64,000 nucleotides of DNA from Candidatus Hydrogenedentota bacterium (GCA_903893795.1 CAITNO010000015.1:62001-126000); one strand, 5' to 3'. Positions 47,135 to 54,426 are shown, counted from the stretch's first letter. Translations and numbers: made by a program. Notes: generated by a model from the sequence alone, not told the origin.

Positions 47135-47176
47135 GCGCCCGGTTCACGGCAAGAGGGTCCAAGGCTTTGCCCGGGT

Positions 47177-47190
47177 AGTCCGGCTTCTCC
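47177..47190 (+). repeat. Left attachment core candidate (attL)
   Basis: AGTCCGGCTTCTCC, identical to 54464-54477 in the same orientation. It lies 43 bases after the GH123-like stop and 113 bases before the integrase ATG, where an integrase att core is expected. No tRNA gene overlaps it. Confidence 0.65.
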
Positions 47191-47213
47191 TGCCGTTTCT
47201 AACGTACTGCTAC

Positions 47214-47226
47214 ACAGTTACTTGCA
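47214..47226 (+). repeat. Left copy of subterminal ACAGTTACTT repeat
   Basis: ACAGTTACTTGCA, matching 54427-54439 with one difference. It lies 23 bases inside the left core. The right copy lies 24 bases inside the right core. Symmetric subterminal copies suggest integrase arm-type binding sites. Confidence 0.5.
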
Positions 47227-47244
47227 AGGGACATATTTCTACAG

Positions 47245-47286
47245 TAGACAAAAAGTAGCGGAAATGCTATGATTTCACCGGTGAAA
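47245..47286 (+). promoter_or_regulatory. Integrase promoter with overlapping operator palindrome
   Basis: TAGACA, 17 bp, TATGAT gives a good sigma70 promoter. GTAGCGG, repeated at the far end of the element, lies in the spacer (47255-47261). A perfect 14-bp palindrome, TTTCACCGGTGAAA (47273-47286), covers the expected start point. Both are placed to repress the promoter when bound. Confidence 0.6.
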
Positions 47287-47303
47287 CACACGGGAGATCA
47301 GCA

Positions 47304-48470
47304 ATGAAACCTTATCAGAAAGTCATGATCAAAAAAGACGGCGCAAGGGTTGTCAAGTGGTTGGTCAAGTATTACTGGAAGGGCACCGGCCACTATTCCA
47401 AGCCCTTTGACACCTTGGCAGAAGCGCAGACATTCTGCGATAACACGGCCCTTGATCTCAAAGCCGCCAAGCGGTCAGATGCTGTCCCGCACTGCATACA
47501 GATTGCGAAGAAACCGATCTTTGACAGCGGCATACGGCCAGTGACGGCGGACAAGTTTATTGAACTGTGCATGGAATTCAAATCCCCCGATCTTGCGCCC
47601 GCGTCCGTCAAGAAATACCGCAACAGTTTCAAGGCGCTCAGGAATCTTGTACCCTTCCGGCACATTGGCGAAGTGACACCGGCCATGATTCAAACGTTCA
47701 AGGCGAAAAGCAAAGCCCAAGGGCTTGCACCGTCAACAATAGCGAACCGGATAATTACCCTGCGTGTGCTTTTCAATTGGGCGGTGACTCAGAAATACAT
47801 TTCGGAAAGCCCCTGCCCTGCAAAAATGAAACGGGACCCGGACAGCGTCGGGAATGACCCCAAGGTCTATTTGACAATCCCAGAAATGGAACACCTTTCG
47901 GCAACAGCGGCGCAATACGGGGAAGATATCCATTGGTTTGTTTTGCTCTGCGGCTTCGCTGGTCTGCGGTTTAATGAGGCACTGAATGCAAAGTGGGAAT
48001 GGTTCAACGTGACTGCCGGATTTCTCCAAGACGGCGGATCAATCACGGTCCAATCAGGATTCAAGTTCAAGCCCAAATCGCGACAGGCGCGGACTATCAG
48101 TCTGCACAGGCGGATCAAGACGCACTTTGATTTTGTGGAAGGACACGGGAAGACGGGCTATCTCATTAAACCCGATGTGCTGGAATGGAACCACTACCGA
48201 TGGAACAATCACCATTTGTTCCTGACCGTCCTAAAAGCTGCGGGGCTTGAATTTGTTGACCGGGGGAACGGGCTGAAAAAGGTCGGTCCGCACACCCTGC
48301 GGCATTCATTCGCCAGTGCCTTGGCGCAATCAGGCCATACCACTTATCAGATCATGCAGTTGTGCGGGCACAGTGACGAAAAAGTCAGTCAGGGCTATAT
48401 GCATCTGGCCCCGCATACCCAGTCCTTGACGTTCGGGACAGGGGACCCCAAGGCGCGGAAGAATATCTAA
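47304..48470 (+). CDS. int: Tyrosine recombinase / integrase
   Basis: A 388-residue site-specific recombinase. An N-terminal arm-binding-like part (KVMIKKDGARVVKWLVKYYW) precedes the SAM-like core-binding domain (about 78-165) and the catalytic domain with Arg222 (GLRFNEAL), His330-x-x-Arg333 (HTLRHSFASAL), His356 (CGHSDEKV) and Tyr365 (QGYMHL), a full active set. GGGAG precedes the ATG. It is read inward from the left end of the element. Its promoter overlaps candidate operators, so expression is probably repressed while integrated. Codon use and GC are closer to the element than to the host genes. Confidence 0.95.
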   Translation: MKPYQKVMIKKDGARVVKWLVKYYWKGTGHYSKPFDTLAEAQTFCDNTALDLKAAKRSDAVPHCIQIAKKPIFDSGIRPVTADKFIELCMEFKSPDLAPASVKKYRNSFKALRNLVPFRHIGEVTPAMIQTFKAKSKAQGLAPSTIANRIITLRVLFNWAVTQKYISESPCPAKMKRDPDSVGNDPKVYLTIPEMEHLSATAAQYGEDIHWFVLLCGFAGLRFNEALNAKWEWFNVTAGFLQDGGSITVQSGFKFKPKSRQARTISLHRRIKTHFDFVEGHGKTGYLIKPDVLEWNHYRWNNHHLFLTVLKAAGLEFVDRGNGLKKVGPHTLRHSFASALAQSGHTTYQIMQLCGHSDEKVSQGYMHLAPHTQSLTFGTGDPKARKNI

Positions 48471-49054
48471 ACGCACCTGCGCTGGCGGGTCTTTATTTGC
48501 TAGTTGTTGTCGAAAAGAAGCAAATAACCCCCGTCGGGTATGTCATGCGGTCAGAACACCCCCGCTTGCTTCCCGTGGTCAGGTGCGAAGCACACCACCC
48601 GGACAGCATCCAACCAACCCACCACACACGGCCCCAAGGATGCGCCACACCTTGCCCGGTCAAGGGGCAGGGTGACAACCCGATAGCGCGTCTCAGGTCA
48701 ACACAGAGCCTCAGTAGCCATGTTAGCCAAGACTGACAGAACCTCATACGGTCTGTGTCCTGTGCATGGCAGGGCATGGGTTCCCGTGCATGGCAGGGCA
48801 TGAGTGAACCTTACCCGGCTTAGTTCCTTTGGCGCTCAGGTTCTAGCCAATCGTACAAACACAGATCACACCTCAGAACCGCAACGCCCCGACACCCTGA
48901 TAACCTTAGACCCTGAGTCCCTGCGTTCCCTATAAGTCATCCTAGCCCCCTTCCCTGCGATTGTAAGGAGCTAAGAGGCTGTGTGTCCTTTGGGTCTGTG
49001 TGTCTTTTGGTCTGTGCTCCTTACCCGGCTTAGATCCTGTATAGACGGAATGTC
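48471..49054. other. Non-coding repeat-bearing region between recombinase genes
   Basis: No convincing gene is seen. Two direct 17-bp copies of GTGCATGGCAGGGCATG (48762-48778 and 48786-48802) lie 24 bp apart in start position. CCTTACCCGGCTTAGNTCC occurs at 48809-48827 and 49019-49037. A GTCTGTGT-rich stretch lies at 48970-49015. Direct repeats just upstream of a serine recombinase may be its resolution or binding sites. Confidence 0.45.
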
Positions 49055-49116
49055 TTTACCGCCATCGAACGTTGGCGGTAAAATGTGTTGACATGGGGTG
49101 TAGGCTGTGCTATACT
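49055..49116 (+). promoter_or_regulatory. Inverted repeat and consensus promoter of the serine recombinase
   Basis: TTTACCGCC (49055-49063) and GGCGGTAAA (49074-49082) form a perfect 9-bp inverted repeat with a 10-bp spacer. Six bases later comes TTGACA, 17 bp, TATACT (49088-49116), nearly a perfect sigma70 promoter. The dyad touches the -35, as an activator or repressor site would. Confidence 0.7.
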
Positions 49117-49143
49117 TATTGCATAGACAGGGAGATCACGACA

Positions 49144-49815
49144 ATGCAAAAGGCTATTGGCTATATTCGTGTGAGCACAACCCATCAGGCACAGGACGGC
49201 GTTAGTCTGGAAGCACAGCGGAGCAAGATAGAATCATGGTGTGCTGCAAACGACTATGAGCTTGTCGCCGTGCATGATGACAGCGGAATTTCCGGAAAAA
49301 GGGCAGACAACAGACCCGGTTTGGAAAAATCTGTAACGGATGTTTGCAAGGTCAAAGGGGCACTTGTTGTCTACTCTCTCAGTAGAATGAGCAGAAGTGT
49401 CCGGGATGCAATTGGTATCAGTGAACGCTTGAACGCATCCGGAGCAGACCTTGTTAGCCTCAGTGAGCAGATAGACACGACAAGCCCGAGTGGACGCCTG
49501 ATATTCAACATTTTCAGTTCGTTATCGCAGTTTGAAAGGGAGTTGGTCAGTCAACGCACAAAGGACAGCTTGACTTGGAAGAGACAGAACGGTGAACGGC
49601 TTGGAAATTGTCCGTATGGTTACACGGGGAATGAATCGGGTATGCTCGTCAAGCATGATGCGGAGCAAGCTAACGTTAGCTTGATAAAGGAGCTAAGGAA
49701 CTCAGGTGCTAAGCTCAAAGAGATACAGGGCGAATTAGAGCGGCGCGGTATTGTGAACCGTGGCGGGTCGTGCAAGTGGCGTCTGGAAACATTGTCTGTG
49801 GTGTGTCGGGCATGA
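49144..49815 (+). CDS. Serine recombinase (resolvase/invertase family)
   Basis: A 223-residue site-specific recombinase with the catalytic domain IGYIRVSTTHQAQDGVSLEA (active Ser in the RVST motif), YSLSRMSRSVRDAI and FERELVSQRTKDSL. The following DNA-binding part is short, with a partial recombinase-type domain (LKEIQGELERRGI). AGGGAG precedes the ATG at 49144, after a very strong promoter. Its stop overlaps the small RHH gene (ATGA), so the two are coupled. It may resolve element dimers or invert a segment. The direct repeats upstream are candidate sites. Confidence 0.92.
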   Translation: MQKAIGYIRVSTTHQAQDGVSLEAQRSKIESWCAANDYELVAVHDDSGISGKRADNRPGLEKSVTDVCKVKGALVVYSLSRMSRSVRDAIGISERLNASGADLVSLSEQIDTTSPSGRLIFNIFSSLSQFERELVSQRTKDSLTWKRQNGERLGNCPYGYTGNESGMLVKHDAEQANVSLIKELRNSGAKLKEIQGELERRGIVNRGGSCKWRLETLSVVCRA

Positions 49816-50015
49816 ATAAGAAACTACAGCGGCTCTTAGCTGGTCTGGAAGTGGGCGAGCTTGAGAGTCTGCGCAAAGACAAACAGCTAAATCTAAGGGT
49901 CAGTGAAGCGGAGCTTGAGAGCCTGCGGACTGTCAGTGCATCGCTCGGGTTGACCGTATCGGAGTACCTACTTGCTTTGCATAGGGCCATCTTGGGAAAG
50001 CTGGCAGGAAAGTAA
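49812..50015 (+). CDS. Small ribbon-helix-helix-like DNA-binding protein
   Basis: A 67-residue protein. The core LNLRVSEAELESLRTVSASL followed by GLTVSEYLLALHRAIL has the beta-strand, helix, helix pattern of Arc/CopG ribbon-helix-helix repressors and MobC-like auxiliary proteins. It overlaps the serine recombinase stop by ATGA, implying co-expression. A likely role is autoregulation of that operon or binding to the element's repeats. The target is unknown. Confidence 0.65.
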   Translation: MNKKLQRLLAGLEVGELESLRKDKQLNLRVSEAELESLRTVSASLGLTVSEYLLALHRAILGKLAGK

Positions 50016-50284
50016 CAAAGCTGCTGAGGCCCTTATAGAACAAATTTATGGGGATTGTGGGGGAGAAACACGGTTTGAAATCTCAAAACTGCCCTGTTTA
50101 TTGGGATATAGCCTTATCGCGTGTAAAGCATGCTGAACACATTGGTTATGTCTTACAGTTGTAAGTTTCTCTTACCCCTTAATAGGGGCCGGGTTTGTTG
50201 CCTTGACGCAAGGGCGGTAAGTATCTCATTAGCAAAGGTTTATGAAATATGCGGGGCTGTGGCGGTAAGGCTCAAAGTTCTGGC

Positions 50285-50547
50285 TGGGGAAGCAATGGGG
50301 AAGCAAGAAAAGGGGCTTCCCCATTCATAACCCTTTGCTGCTGCGGCACTTGCGCGGCAAATAGGGAAGATGGGGAAGTAGGGCCAGTTGTGTCAGTACC
50401 TGTGGCTAGCTACTGATAAGCATCTATATATAAATACTAAAACACTTCCCCATCTTCCCCATTTCCTCATTTTCCCCAATGTTTGCAGGGGTTTCGTGAT
50501 GGGGAAGCACCGCCCTCATGCTTCCCCATGCTTCCCCACCTTCCCCA
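50285..50547. repeat. Eleven-copy TGGGGAA array flanking an AT-rich stretch
   Basis: The non-coding gap 50016-50550 holds 11 exact copies of TGGGGAA or its complement, most extended to TGGGGAAGC, plus two imperfect copies. Copies start near 50285, 50296, 50317, 50371, 50446, 50455, 50472, 50500, 50522, 50532 and 50541, in both orientations. Between the fourth and fifth lies a run of A/T (around 50421-50445). The layout resembles iterons beside a DNA-unwinding region, or a cooperative operator. Confidence 0.7.
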
Positions 50548-50550
50548 TTT

Positions 50551-50860
50551 TTATCGTTCTCCGTGGCGCGGCTTTTGCGGTATGGACATGGCCCATTGCT
50601 GCTTTAAGGTTTTGCTCTTTGACTGTGGTTTCACCTTTATCAGAACACCATAGCCGTTGACCGCCTGCCCGACAATGCTGCTCAATTTTTGCCCCATATC
50701 CCGGTTCGCGTCTTGTTGTGGCTTCTGGACGATCTTATCCTTGTCTGAGCACTCATAGATGCTAGAGAACACCTCGGCCAGTCTTGCGTATTTGATTATT
50801 GTTTCAGGCAATGCGGCTTCACCGCCCCATTCTTTGACCAGTGCCTTAGAGCACCTGAAC
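50551..50860 (-). pseudogene. Possible truncated gene of unknown function
   Basis: A minus-strand frame whose codons look natural from about 50860 down to the stop at 50551 (KALVKEWGGEAALPETIIKY, then charged residues to the end). Its upstream part is the shadow of the plus-strand ATPase gene, so any original N-terminus has been lost. I read it as a 3' remnant left when the ATPase cargo was inserted. No family is recognised, and it may be no gene at all. Confidence 0.3.
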
Positions 50861-50910
50861 GATTCAGTATAATTGAGAATCCAACCGACACACTGGCATG
50901 TTTTGAACAA

Positions 50911-51717
50911 ATGCGTAACCATATTGAGGGGGAAGCGAATATCAAGGTTGACCTGCAAGACGTAGTGTTTATGACACCGGATGCCTTGCTCTATTTGGTA
51001 GCCTTTCTAGACTATTACAGGATTAAGAAGAGCAACTGTAGGATATCTGGAAATGTTCCCACGGATACCAGATGCAAGAGGTTGCTTATCCAATCAGGCT
51101 TCTTTGACTACGTTCACTCCAAGGGAATTCCCAAAGATCGTAGTGTCCGCATCCTTAAGATCGAGAAGCATTCACTTGTCGAAGGGCCGTTGGCGAAAAA
51201 CATACTGCTATTCTGTATGAGGCACTTGGGAGAAGAGAACAGAAAACAATTAAGAGATGTGTACCGCACCATTTTGGAGTTGATGAACAATACACGTGAC
51301 CATGCCTACCCAGAGGATAGAGAAAAGCTGCGATGGTATATTATGGCCGTTTATGATGCGAACACAACAAGTCTTACCGTATCTTTCTTGGACACAGGCG
51401 TTGGAATTCCGGCAACCATAAGAAGGAAGTTTTCAGAGAAGATTCGTGATATAATGGGTCAGGTACCGGGCATCAGCCAAACTGCCCCTAAGCAGAACGT
51501 TCTTATACGTTCTGCGCTCGCAGGTGACTTTCGCACCAGAACGGACGAAGGATATCGCGGAAAAGGTTTGCCTAGCATTTACAAATGCTTTGAAGGTGGT
51601 AGTGTGCGGAACCTAACAATCGTATCTAATCAGGCATACCTGAATTTGGCTTCCGAAACTGGATATGATCTAGTCAAAGGTCTGCGAGGGAGTCTATACA
51701 GTTGGACAATGGGCTAA
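50911..51717 (+). CDS. GHKL-type ATPase with N-terminal STAS-like domain
   Basis: 268 residues from the first ATG, but coding similarity clearly begins earlier: codons from about 50857 read PERFSIIENPTDTLACFEQ, the usual opening of this family. The N-terminal part (VDLQDVVFMTPDALLYLVAF) is STAS-like. The C-terminal part is a GHKL ATPase with N-box ELMNNTRDHAY, G1 box LDTGVGIP and G2 box GKGLPSI. There is no histidine phospho-acceptor domain. No ATG, GTG or TTG precedes the homologous start in frame, so the gene either uses a rare start codon or is 5'-truncated. It is the first gene of a three-gene module with a DUF4325 protein. Confidence 0.8.
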   Translation: MRNHIEGEANIKVDLQDVVFMTPDALLYLVAFLDYYRIKKSNCRISGNVPTDTRCKRLLIQSGFFDYVHSKGIPKDRSVRILKIEKHSLVEGPLAKNILLFCMRHLGEENRKQLRDVYRTILELMNNTRDHAYPEDREKLRWYIMAVYDANTTSLTVSFLDTGVGIPATIRRKFSEKIRDIMGQVPGISQTAPKQNVLIRSALAGDFRTRTDEGYRGKGLPSIYKCFEGGSVRNLTIVSNQAYLNLASETGYDLVKGLRGSLYSWTMG

Positions 51718-51736
51718 GCTCGCAAGAAGGACACAC

Positions 51737-52060
51737 ATGGTCAAGATAGACATAGTGAAAGACTTTAGCGATACCCCCGGTGGGCGCAAGAAGGTTGACG
51801 GGCCTTTTTCTGGAGAGGATTTTCGGGAAAGGTTTCTGGAAAAGTATTTTCACAACCAGTCTGACAGCGAGCCGATAGAAATAGTCTTGGATGGAGTCAT
51901 TGGGTACTCAACATCCTTCCTCGAAGAGGCTTTTGGTGGACTGGCCAGAAAGTACGGCAAGGACAAGGTCTTGGAACGACTAAAGTTCATTTCTGATGAG
52001 GAACCTCTTCTTATTGAAGAAATAGAGAACTATATCAATCATCCCGAAGGCGAAAGATAG
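51737..52060 (+). CDS. STAS-like domain protein (DUF4325)
   Basis: A 107-residue protein. GEDFRERFLEKYF, then IEIVLDGVIGYSTSFLEEAFGGL with a strand-helix pattern and LKFISDEEPLLIEEIENYI at the end, matches the STAS-like DUF4325 family, which is usually encoded next to GHKL ATPases. By analogy with SpoIIAA/SpoIIAB it could be the phosphorylated or bound partner in a switch; candidate Ser/Thr lie in YSTSFL. It lies 19 bases after the ATPase and three bases before the membrane protein gene, so the three are surely one operon. Its role is inferred. Confidence 0.78.
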   Translation: MVKIDIVKDFSDTPGGRKKVDGPFSGEDFRERFLEKYFHNQSDSEPIEIVLDGVIGYSTSFLEEAFGGLARKYGKDKVLERLKFISDEEPLLIEEIENYINHPEGER

Positions 52061-52062
52061 CA

Positions 52063-52644
52063 ATGTATTCCCGCCGCGTCTTGGTCACAGTGGTTGCCCT
52101 AAGCATTCTGGTTGGGGTGGGGGTTGGATTTACTGCGTGCGCTTTTGCCTTGCGGTGGGAGTGGCTGTGCAGAGATTTCTTCTCTTTCACGCTGGCCGAC
52201 TTGATCAAGACACTCGTGGGTGTGGCCATGGGGTCCATTGTTCTCTTATACCTAAACCAGCGCAATCTAAAGTCAGCCAAGTCATTAGAGCTTGCCTTCA
52301 GTATGTTACATGACTTTGAAGAATGTTTGGAAACCGTTTATGAGGAAGGCAAAGCTTTTATGGCACAGCCCGACAGAGGAACGGAAACTAAGATTAATGG
52401 CATGCTGAAAACCCTTAGCAACAGGTTGGCCCTTCTTAGCGAATTCAAAGGTAACAAGGCCTTAAATTCCAAGGCCCTAGCCGGACTGAAAGAAAGATAC
52501 TGGGAATTAAAGGAATGTCTGACTGGGGGAAATTTCGGCCAGAAAGCCCATAAGTACGATGAGACGAAAAGGCTATTCTTTGAAAGCAGGTATGAACTCT
52601 TGAAGACCGCTACCACCCAACTGCGAATATCTCTTCTGTCTTAG
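52063..52644 (+). CDS. Two-helix membrane protein of the ATPase/STAS module
   Basis: A 193-residue protein with helices at about 6-27 (VLVTVVALSILVGVGVGFTA) and 46-66 (LIKTLVGVAMGSIVLLYLNQ), followed by a cytosolic helical domain of about 125 residues (SLELAFSMLHDFEECLETV, LKERYWELKECLTGG). No family is recognised. The gene begins three bases after the STAS-like stop. Membrane partners of soluble sensor proteins are often the effectors in defence systems, so this is the candidate output arm, but that is inference only. Confidence 0.7.
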   Translation: MYSRRVLVTVVALSILVGVGVGFTACAFALRWEWLCRDFFSFTLADLIKTLVGVAMGSIVLLYLNQRNLKSAKSLELAFSMLHDFEECLETVYEEGKAFMAQPDRGTETKINGMLKTLSNRLALLSEFKGNKALNSKALAGLKERYWELKECLTGGNFGQKAHKYDETKRLFFESRYELLKTATTQLRISLLS

Positions 52645-53034
52645 GTCGTCATTGCCCTCCCTCTTCCGTACTTGTGCCGGGGGAACAGTGCAGAACAGCA
52701 CCCGGTGACCGGTGGAAAGTTGCCGATCTCTCGGTAAGAACTCTTTCGGGAGTTGGCAGGGGTACCGGCTTCCTGATAGACTGACCGCTTGAAACGGCGA
52801 TAATGAGAAATCCCGTGTTCTAAGGCCCATTTCCCGATGCTGTAGGTTATTACGATAGTTCTTAGTTTCATAGGGATTGCCGCGCCATTTTTGTTTGAGA
52901 CTTGTTTTTAGGGGGCTACAGGACACCGACCTTCTCACGGTGCGCAAAGTTGATTTGAAAAATGATGCGGTAACTCCTATAATGCTCGATGCTAGGATGG
53001 CTATGTAAAAACTTGGCGGAGGCGAGTTATCAAG
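52645..53034. other. Non-coding gap with stacked hairpins and a promoter
   Basis: No gene is supported in this 390-bp gap. From 52709 to 52768 several helices can nest: CCGGT with ACCGG outside, TGCC with GGCA inside it, and AACTC-TTTCGG-GAGTT within. A further hairpin CACCG/CGGTG lies near 52924-52942. TTGAAA, 17 bp, TATAAT (52955-52983) is a good promoter for the next module. A structured RNA or attenuator is possible. Confidence 0.35.
52955..52983 (+). promoter_or_regulatory. Promoter of the second cargo module
   Basis: TTGAAA, a 17-bp spacer and a perfect TATAAT, 52 bases before the ATG at 53035. GGAGG lies at 53018-53022. A separate promoter shows that the two-gene module is independent from the ATPase/STAS module. 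Confidence 0.7.
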
Positions 53035-53295
53035 ATGACGCGCAGAGAGAAACTGGAAGTTCAGCTCTTAGCTATTGCTAGGGCCAGCAAGAACGAATTA
53101 GGGTTACGTGAAAGAGCTGAGATTAGAAGCCTTGCTAACAAGCTTCTTTTCTCCGGAATCACAGACATTTCCAACCTGCTGGTATGGCTTCAGACAGAAT
53201 TTCCGTCGAACGATCTTGTCCTTCTCAATGAAATTGTAGATATGTCAGACGTTCGGGGAGCCATGGAAGGCATAATTGATATATTGAATGAGTAA
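53035..53295 (+). CDS. Small soluble protein of the second cargo module
   Basis: An 86-residue, mainly helical protein (LEVQLLAIARASKNELGLRE; ANKLLFSGITDISNLLVWLQ). There is no signal, membrane helix or cysteine pair, and no family is recognised. Its end overlaps the next gene by eight bases, so it is translationally coupled to the membrane protein. The pair may act as a soluble regulator or sensor with a membrane effector. Low GC like its neighbours marks it as element cargo. Confidence 0.65.
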   Translation: MTRREKLEVQLLAIARASKNELGLRERAEIRSLANKLLFSGITDISNLLVWLQTEFPSNDLVLLNEIVDMSDVRGAMEGIIDILNE

Positions 53296-54064
53296 TCCAC
53301 ATTCACACTCTATTGAAGATATTCCACACGCGGAGGAAGCGATTGTAGCCAAGAAGAACGAATTCTTTGTTTCTATACGTGACCTGGCGGAGGCACTTAA
53401 AAACAAGGATAAGCCAGCAGTAGAAGTTCTGGCGTTCGTATGCGATAAGAAGCTCGTTGATTTGAAGGATGTATTTGAACTTTCCATAAGTTCGGTGAGA
53501 CGCAATTCCGTAGGACCAGAATTGGCTTTGGAGGAACTGGCAGATTCTGCGGTTGAGTTCGCAAAATCCATCGCTACGTATTACATGATGATTGATCTTC
53601 TTGCCAAGAAGCATCCCTCACACACCATCAACAAGCTTTGCTCTAGGAAGAACTTTGATCAGTTACAGCGACTTCTTATCCTTTTCGGTCGGGTGGAGCA
53701 CAAAGAACAAGCCTTGAATGCTCTATCGAGTGTTCAAATAAGAAGGGTAATTTTAGAAAACTCAGAATTGGAGCGAAGGAGGTGGCTTGGGATGTCTCGT
53801 ATTCAGGATTATAGGTATTTCTACGTTGCCTGTGTAACGGGCGTCGTCGCGATTATCCTAACAATATGGGGGTTCTACTTAGGCAATCTCACTGAAGATC
53901 AACGCGCTATTCTCAGTGGATTTGATGCGGTCTTATTCGGACTTTCTTCAGGTGGGTTTATGGGTTCCTTGACAGTCAAATCTAAGGGGATCGTTCCTGC
54001 CGTCGTTACGGCAGGGGGAGGTTTTGCTGTCTGGTTCTTGGTGTTCTACTTTATGTTTAAATAA
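53288..54064 (+). CDS. Membrane protein of the second cargo module
   Basis: A 258-residue protein with a long N-terminal cytosolic helical domain (residues 1-170, many charged residues) and a C-terminal membrane part with helices near 178-200 (YFYVACVTGVVAIILTIWGF) and 236-257 (VVTAGGGFAVWFLVFYFMF), plus a less hydrophobic segment between them. The layout of a cytosolic sensor followed by C-terminal helices resembles pore-type effectors, but I recognise no family. The ATG at 53288 lies inside the end of the small upstream gene. Confidence 0.7.
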   Translation: MSNPHSHSIEDIPHAEEAIVAKKNEFFVSIRDLAEALKNKDKPAVEVLAFVCDKKLVDLKDVFELSISSVRRNSVGPELALEELADSAVEFAKSIATYYMMIDLLAKKHPSHTINKLCSRKNFDQLQRLLILFGRVEHKEQALNALSSVQIRRVILENSELERRRWLGMSRIQDYRYFYVACVTGVVAIILTIWGFYLGNLTEDQRAILSGFDAVLFGLSSGGFMGSLTVKSKGIVPAVVTAGGGFAVWFLVFYFMFK

Positions 54065-54249
54065 TTCATATGTATATGGTTTTATATATCTAATTGCAGG
54101 GAAGGATGGCGCCATGGGGCGGGGGTAGTCGTGGAATCCGAATACATGAGCGAGGGAAAGCTTCAATCAAAGATTGTTGGATTCTATTGGCGAAGGCAAC
54201 GGGTGACAAGCACGGGGTAACTTCGGTCCTGAGTTCGGCGGGCGACATT

Positions 54250-54388
54250 CCGCTACGGGTAGCGGATTCGGTAAGTATCCAAACTCATGAGCACGGCGAG
54301 ACCATGAGCACGTTTGCACATGAGCGGCTTACACCCCTTGGATTGGTAGCGGGTAGCGGCATTTCTGGCAGTAGCGGTAAAGTAGCGT
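54250..54388. repeat. GTAGCGG repeat cluster at the right end of the element
   Basis: The non-coding stretch 54065-54463 has GTAGCGG at 54259, 54346, 54353 and 54371 and GTAGCGT at 54382. CCGCTAC at 54250 makes a 16-bp palindrome with the first copy. Two copies are directly tandem. The same heptamer sits in the integrase promoter at 47255. Likely arm or control sites for integrase, excisionase or a repressor. Confidence 0.65.
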
Positions 54389-54426
54389 TATATTGTTTTG
54401 GTGTGTAAATGCTAAATGCAATGTTT

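Noticed and set aside
47135-47303. tRNA gene as integration target of the element
   Set aside because: No cloverleaf or T-loop sequence is found near either core repeat.
50285-50547. CRISPR array
   Set aside because: The repeat unit is only 7-9 bases, in both orientations and with irregular spacing.
50130-50660. Short plus-strand frames of 66 and 90 codons across the TGGGGAA array
   Set aside because: They are built from the repeats themselves and lack ribosome sites and a protein-like composition.
52573-52947. 124-codon minus frame after the two-helix membrane protein gene
   Set aside because: Overlaps the end of a plausible gene, has no motif or ribosome site, and its composition does not look coding.
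54094-54408. 104-codon plus frame at the right end of the element
   Set aside because: It starts with a non-ATG codon, has no ribosome site, and its sequence consists largely of the GTAGCGG repeat region.
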